This document shows positions 20,187 to 23,290 of a stretch of DNA of 23,290 nucleotides, piece by piece. Under the pieces are notes generated by a model, which saw only the letters and a program-made list of their open reading frames with translations, was not told the origin of the DNA and did not search any database. The stretch spans positions 1 through 23,290 of IMG/VR virus record IMGVR_UViG_3300013126_000254; one strand, 5' to 3'. The stretch comes from a virus. Within the stretch, counting starts at the first letter, position 1, and each line of letters opens with the position of its first letter. The translations under genes were made by a program, and so were the position numbers.

Positions 20187-20669
20187 TCAGAATCGCATGA
20201 ACCGCGCCACCATTTGCGCCAGGAGCCTCAACTGGTCGTCGGTGAACTCTGGCATGCCCTGCCGGCCTTGCGCGCCCTGTGGCGGCTGTGCGCCGGCCTG
20301 AGCCACGGCATTCATGAAAGCCGGCTGTGGGCGTTGAGGTTGTAGCATGATCGCCTGTTCAGACGGGGCAGGAGCTGGTGCAGCGGCCGCGCCCTCTTGG
20401 AAGGCGGCTTGAGTCGCCATCCGTTTATCCTCTGGCCGCGCAGGCCCTTTGAAGCCGAGGCGGCTGGGCTGCTCAGATGACTGGATCAGCGGCGCAAGCT
20501 GACCGAGGCCACCGAAAAAGCCCAGTCGAGGGTTTGACGGCATGGGCCGAATGCCCCGGAACGGCTCCACAGGATTGATAGGCGAGCCGGTCATCGTCTT
20601 CTCGCCGTTGCCGTCATTGAGCTGGCTCATCAGCTTGCCGGTCAGGCGGTTAAAGTTGAACAGGGCCAT
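20187..20669 (-). CDS. Pro/Gln/Ala-rich low-complexity protein, 160 aa
   Basis: I do not recognise a function. The N-terminus (MALFNFNRLTGKLMSQLNDG) is followed by a Pro/Arg-containing segment (NPVEPFRGIRPMPSNPRLGF, FGGLGQLAPLIQSSEQ). Then comes a long Ala/Pro/Gln-rich disordered stretch (AAAAPAPAPSEQAIMLQPQR, AQAGAQPPQGAQGRQG). The C-terminus (FTDDQLRLLAQMVARFMRF) is an amphipathic helix that could act as a docking peptide. It lies between the metallopeptidase and scaffold genes, so a role in head assembly is likely, perhaps as a minor scaffold or portal-bound protein. It is separated from the metallopeptidase gene by one base, suggesting coupling. Confidence 0.75.
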   Translation of the reverse strand: MALFNFNRLTGKLMSQLNDGNGEKTMTGSPINPVEPFRGIRPMPSNPRLGFFGGLGQLAPLIQSSEQPSRLGFKGPARPEDKRMATQAAFQEGAAAAPAPAPSEQAIMLQPQRPQPAFMNAVAQAGAQPPQGAQGRQGMPEFTDDQLRLLAQMVARFMRF

Positions 20670-20670
20670 G

Positions 20671-21771
20671 TCATTTACCTTTGATTGTTATACTTTTTGG
20701 AATGTTCTCCCTGATTTTTTCATAATCAGGAACAATCAATTTTTTAATTGGAACATCATATGATTCTTCCGGAAACTTTGCCCGACGCTCTGCCGCCGTC
20801 ATTCCTTTGCGAGCTTCCGTTGCTCTAGCCTCAGCCTCTCCGGCAAGTTTCATGTACCAATCATTGGTAATCTTATCTTGTATTTTTTCTATTTCTTTTG
20901 GATCGTTTTTCTTTTTCTCTGGAAGTTTTTGAATTTTTGCATTTATTTTCTTTTGCAACTCCGGATCAAATAGCCCCATTCCAGGAGAGCCGCCGCGTGC
21001 AAAGCCCTCCCGTTGTTGAATGGCATGCTGGGCTTCATGTAGCGTTGCTGATTTTGCATATTCAGGATCAACAATTTCACCAGTTGTTCGCGAGTGACGC
21101 ATAGGAATTTCAATTCTTTCACGAGCAACTTTTGTTGGCTCAGCATATACGCCGCCTGAATTGCTTGTCATAACTGCCCGCATTGTCTGAAGATCAGGGT
21201 ATGCCTTGTACAATTCTTCATGTGAAAAGGCCTTTCCAAGTTCTGACGGGTACATTGATGATAGGTCTTGCAAATACTCCAATTCTTTTCCAGTTTGCTT
21301 GATCGACTTAGAATCAACATCAGAAATTTCTTGCCGCCACTTATTGTCTGGCCCGCGCCATGTTCCAGTTTCTGACCAAATGGTGCGAGGGTCAAAGCCC
21401 TCTGATTCCATTTTGGCGGCCTTAGCCGCAGCGTCTGCGTCCCATACTCTTGCAATCGGGCCGATAAACATCGCCCCCAGCTTGGCGGCGTCCATCGGAT
21501 CAGGAATGGCAACACCTGCCAAAAATTCAGCCACAGGATTGCGGGCACTGGATATCAGACCGGCTTCTTCCATCTGCCTGCCGATGTACTCTGAGCCGCC
21601 CACCACCTGCTCGGCCGGAACGTTGTAGCCAAACGGCCGCATGGCCATCGTGGTCAAATCAACAGGCGCACCAAGGACGCCGGCCACGCCACGGCTGAAC
21701 GTCTCGCCCAGGCCTCGGATGACATCCTCGCGGAACTTCGGATCTTTGGCGGCTTTGAGTAGGTCGGCCAT
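20671..21771 (-). CDS. Zincin-like metallopeptidase of the phage polyvalent-protein type, 366 aa
   Basis: Residues 245-249 are HEAQH, a zincin HExxH motif, in the context LHEAQHAIQQREGFARGGSP. About 60 residues later AGEAEARATEARKGM (310-324) supplies a conserved Glu as a plausible third zinc ligand. Before it, ETGTWRGPDNKWRQEISD (134-151) matches the TGWxxGxDGKWRxEI block that commonly precedes this peptidase in large phage and plasmid polyvalent proteins. The N-terminal 110 residues contain weakly hydrophobic helices (VAGVLGAPVDLTTMAMRPFG, EFLAGVAIPDPMDAAKLGAM) resembling parts of phage internal proteins. So the enzyme may be ejected with the DNA, or it may act in head maturation; the sequence does not decide. 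P22 has no gene here. The ATG directly follows the portal stop. The last 150 codons are visibly A+T-richer than neighbouring genes, suggesting separate origin of the catalytic half. Confidence 0.85.
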   Translation of the reverse strand: MADLLKAAKDPKFREDVIRGLGETFSRGVAGVLGAPVDLTTMAMRPFGYNVPAEQVVGGSEYIGRQMEEAGLISSARNPVAEFLAGVAIPDPMDAAKLGAMFIGPIARVWDADAAAKAAKMESEGFDPRTIWSETGTWRGPDNKWRQEISDVDSKSIKQTGKELEYLQDLSSMYPSELGKAFSHEELYKAYPDLQTMRAVMTSNSGGVYAEPTKVARERIEIPMRHSRTTGEIVDPEYAKSATLHEAQHAIQQREGFARGGSPGMGLFDPELQKKINAKIQKLPEKKKNDPKEIEKIQDKITNDWYMKLAGEAEARATEARKGMTAAERRAKFPEESYDVPIKKLIVPDYEKIRENIPKSITIKGK

Positions 21772-23290
21772 TTACAGCACCTCGGGCGGTCTGGTTGGCA
21801 GGGATACGGGCGGCTGCGTGGCCTGCTGGGCAGCCATTTGGCCGATGATCGCGGCGTTGGAGAGCGCCTGCTCGTTGGCGTCCATGTCCACCTTCGCCAG
21901 TGTCTCGATGGTCTTGGCGCGGATCAGCTCGGAGTCGGCCACCGTCCGGACAGTATCGGCGCGGGCGCGGGCAGCCTTGGCGATGGCTTCCTCGGCAGCG
22001 GCTTGCAGGAATACCGCGTTCGGGTCTTGCTGTTGCGCGGCCTGCATTTGCTCTTGCATGAGCGCCATGGCCTCATCTTGCGTGGGCTTGATCACGCCCA
22101 TCTTGAGCAGGCGATTGCGGAAAAAGTCTTTTACGTCGCTGATGCCCTCGCCTTCCATGTTCATGATCGCCATGGACTGCAATACCTGGTTGATCTCGGG
22201 ATCTTGCGTAATGCTGATCATGCCCATGAGCGCCCGCACCGTAGCCTGGCGCTTGCTGCTCGATGACGGCCCAACGTCCACGTTAACGTCGAAACTGGCT
22301 TTGCTCAGGTCGTTTTCCATTTCGACCTCGCCCTTTTCGGAGAGCATCGGCTTCATCAGTTCGACGGTATCGACTTCATCTTGAGCGCCGACCATCTTCA
22401 TCTTGCGGCCCTTCTCAACGTACACGTCGCGGGCCATTTCCAACCAGACCTCACCGCAACGCTTGACGGCCTTTGACCAGTTGCTGATGTAAATAAAGCT
22501 CTGCATGTCCACGCGCTGCTGGATCATCTCAACAGCCTTGCCGCTGATGTTGCTCACCAGCTTGTCAGCCTGTTGCTGGTTGCCCAGCACGTCCTGCATA
22601 TCCTTCTCGGTGACCGTAAGCAACGCTTCCATGGCTGGCGGCACAACGGGCGGCTTGGTGTAGCCGACAGGGCCGGTCGCAGCCTGGTTGCCGTTCTGGT
22701 CGGTCACAGGGTTGAGCAGCAGGTACGGGTAGTTGCGCAGGTTGTCCTCGCTCCACATCAACTGATGGCCGGCCACCTGCTCTGGCAGGAAGATCGGCTT
22801 CTCGATGCTGGAGAGCGCGGCGATCTCACCCAGTTTGCTACGCTGCATGTTCGCCAGACGCTGGGCGTCCTTGGCGAGGCGCACATGGCCCATGCATCTT
22901 TCTACGTTGTCGATGTACCAGCGTTTCCCGTAGGCCGGCACGATGGGAATGCACTTGCCGGCGATGTGGCCAAGATCCTCCAGGATGCGGGCGCCGTTCA
23001 TCAAGTATTTGCGCACCTTGCGGCGCTTGACCTTCTTCTGCCTGACCTCGATGCTGCCAATGGCCTCAAGCGTGCGCTCAAGCTCTGGATCGGACTCAAA
23101 GTCCAGTTCGCTGTATCTGTCCTCGGTACCGTCGAGGTTTTGATAGATTCGGATCGTCTCCTTCACATCCTCAACGCGGTAGTATTCTGCGATGTAGACC
23201 ACATCAGGCGTCAACCAGTCGAACTCGGTCTGATAAACCTCTTTCGGCCAGCTTGCCGGGTCGTCGCCCCATTCAGCCGCATAGGCTGCG
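21772..23290 (-). CDS. Portal protein, P22 gp1 family (N-terminus outside window)
   Basis: The frame is open to the window edge, so 505 C-terminal residues are visible; P22 portal has 725. The apparent ATG-like start at 23214 is a TTG inside the frame and not the real start: 25 further residues (ending WPKEVYQTEFDW) precede it. Family features are RKYLMNGARILEDLGHIAGK, CIPIVPAYGKRWYIDNVERC (wing region), HVRLAKDAQRLANMQRSKLG, IEKPIFLPEQVAGHQLMWSE and SNISGKAVEMIQQRVDMQSF. This order is characteristic of P22-type portals. A long helical, Gln/Ala-rich C-terminus (MQEQMQAAQQQDPNAVFLQA, then many Ala/Arg) corresponds to the barrel domain that reaches into the capsid. The portal forms the ring through which DNA is packaged and gp4 docks. 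Confidence 0.93.
   Translation of the reverse strand, partial: AAYAAEWGDDPASWPKEVYQTEFDWLTPDVVYIAEYYRVEDVKETIRIYQNLDGTEDRYSELDFESDPELERTLEAIGSIEVRQKKVKRRKVRKYLMNGARILEDLGHIAGKCIPIVPAYGKRWYIDNVERCMGHVRLAKDAQRLANMQRSKLGEIAALSSIEKPIFLPEQVAGHQLMWSEDNLRNYPYLLLNPVTDQNGNQAATGPVGYTKPPVVPPAMEALLTVTEKDMQDVLGNQQQADKLVSNISGKAVEMIQQRVDMQSFIYISNWSKAVKRCGEVWLEMARDVYVEKGRKMKMVGAQDEVDTVELMKPMLSEKGEVEMENDLSKASFDVNVDVGPSSSSKRQATVRALMGMISITQDPEINQVLQSMAIMNMEGEGISDVKDFFRNRLLKMGVIKPTQDEAMALMQEQMQAAQQQDPNAVFLQAAAEEAIAKAARARADTVRTVADSELIRAKTIETLAKVDMDANEQALSNAAIIGQMAAQQATQPPVSLPTRPPEVL

Noticed and set aside
21772-23214. A portal protein beginning at 23214 within the window
   Set aside because: The codon there is TTG, and the frame stays open with portal-like residues up to the window edge, so the gene is cut by the window rather than short.
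1-23290. CRISPR array, tRNA genes, insertion sequences or attachment sites
   Set aside because: No regularly spaced repeats, tRNA-like cloverleaf with a TTCGA loop, transposase or integrase gene was seen on either strand by reading; a dedicated scan was not possible.

Overview
The window is part of the genome of a tailed bacteriophage (or prophage) with a P22-type short-tailed virion, most likely infecting a Gram-negative, moderately GC-rich host. This rests on the gene set and order: portal, scaffold, P22-type coat protein, gp4-like tail factor, gp10-like stabilisation protein, a needle candidate, gp14-like, gp7-like, gp20-like and gp16-like genes, then receptor-binding proteins and lysis. 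That is the P22 morphogenetic order, with protein lengths close to P22. No integrase, repressor, terminase or replication genes are visible, so lifestyle cannot be judged. The host is not identified.

Layout. Positions 1-2135 carry a tightly packed plus-strand operon of small accessory genes: the tail of an upstream gene, a 187-residue unknown, a C5 cytosine DNA methyltransferase, a zinc-ribbon mini-protein, an 82-residue protein with an SSB-like acidic tip, a 44-residue GroES-like fragment, and two very small proteins. Most neighbours overlap by 1-8 bases. The operon ends at a strong intrinsic terminator (2176-2204). From 23290 down to 2203 everything is on the minus strand: portal (cut by the window edge), a zincin-like metallopeptidase, a Pro/Gln-rich protein, scaffold, coat, a beta-rich protein, a UUCG-hairpin terminator candidate, small basic proteins, gp4-like, tailspike A, gp10-like, needle candidate, gp14/gp7/gp20/gp16-like proteins, a stand-alone tailspike adaptor, a fibre protein, tailspike B, a promoter candidate, and the lysis genes. 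The two transcription units converge at about 2.2 kb. No stretch above 300 bases lacks a gene.

How it works together. The minus-strand genes build the procapsid, close the packaged head (gp4, gp10, needle), supply proteins ejected with the DNA (gp7, gp20, gp16), bind the host (two beta-helix tailspikes) and lyse the cell (holin, GH108 endolysin). The plus-strand genes look like host-takeover or DNA-modification functions.

Most interesting. The methyltransferase gene is overlapped almost completely by a second open frame of 237 codons whose start lies 4 bases after the methyltransferase start. Its sequence (Trp-rich, with blocks such as GSFARFD, SWKTRQCSLLED, SQTWPEWG and WPEGWTDSKPLEMAGFQQWL) reads like a real protein family. 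An 11-G run sits in both frames just after the catalytic PCQ motif and is a candidate phase-variation or frameshift site. Other points are a GroES fragment lacking its mobile loop, a zincin between portal and scaffold, a duplicated tailspike head-binding domain (one copy stand-alone), four tiny Lys-rich proteins, and a 25-residue triple repeat in the needle candidate.
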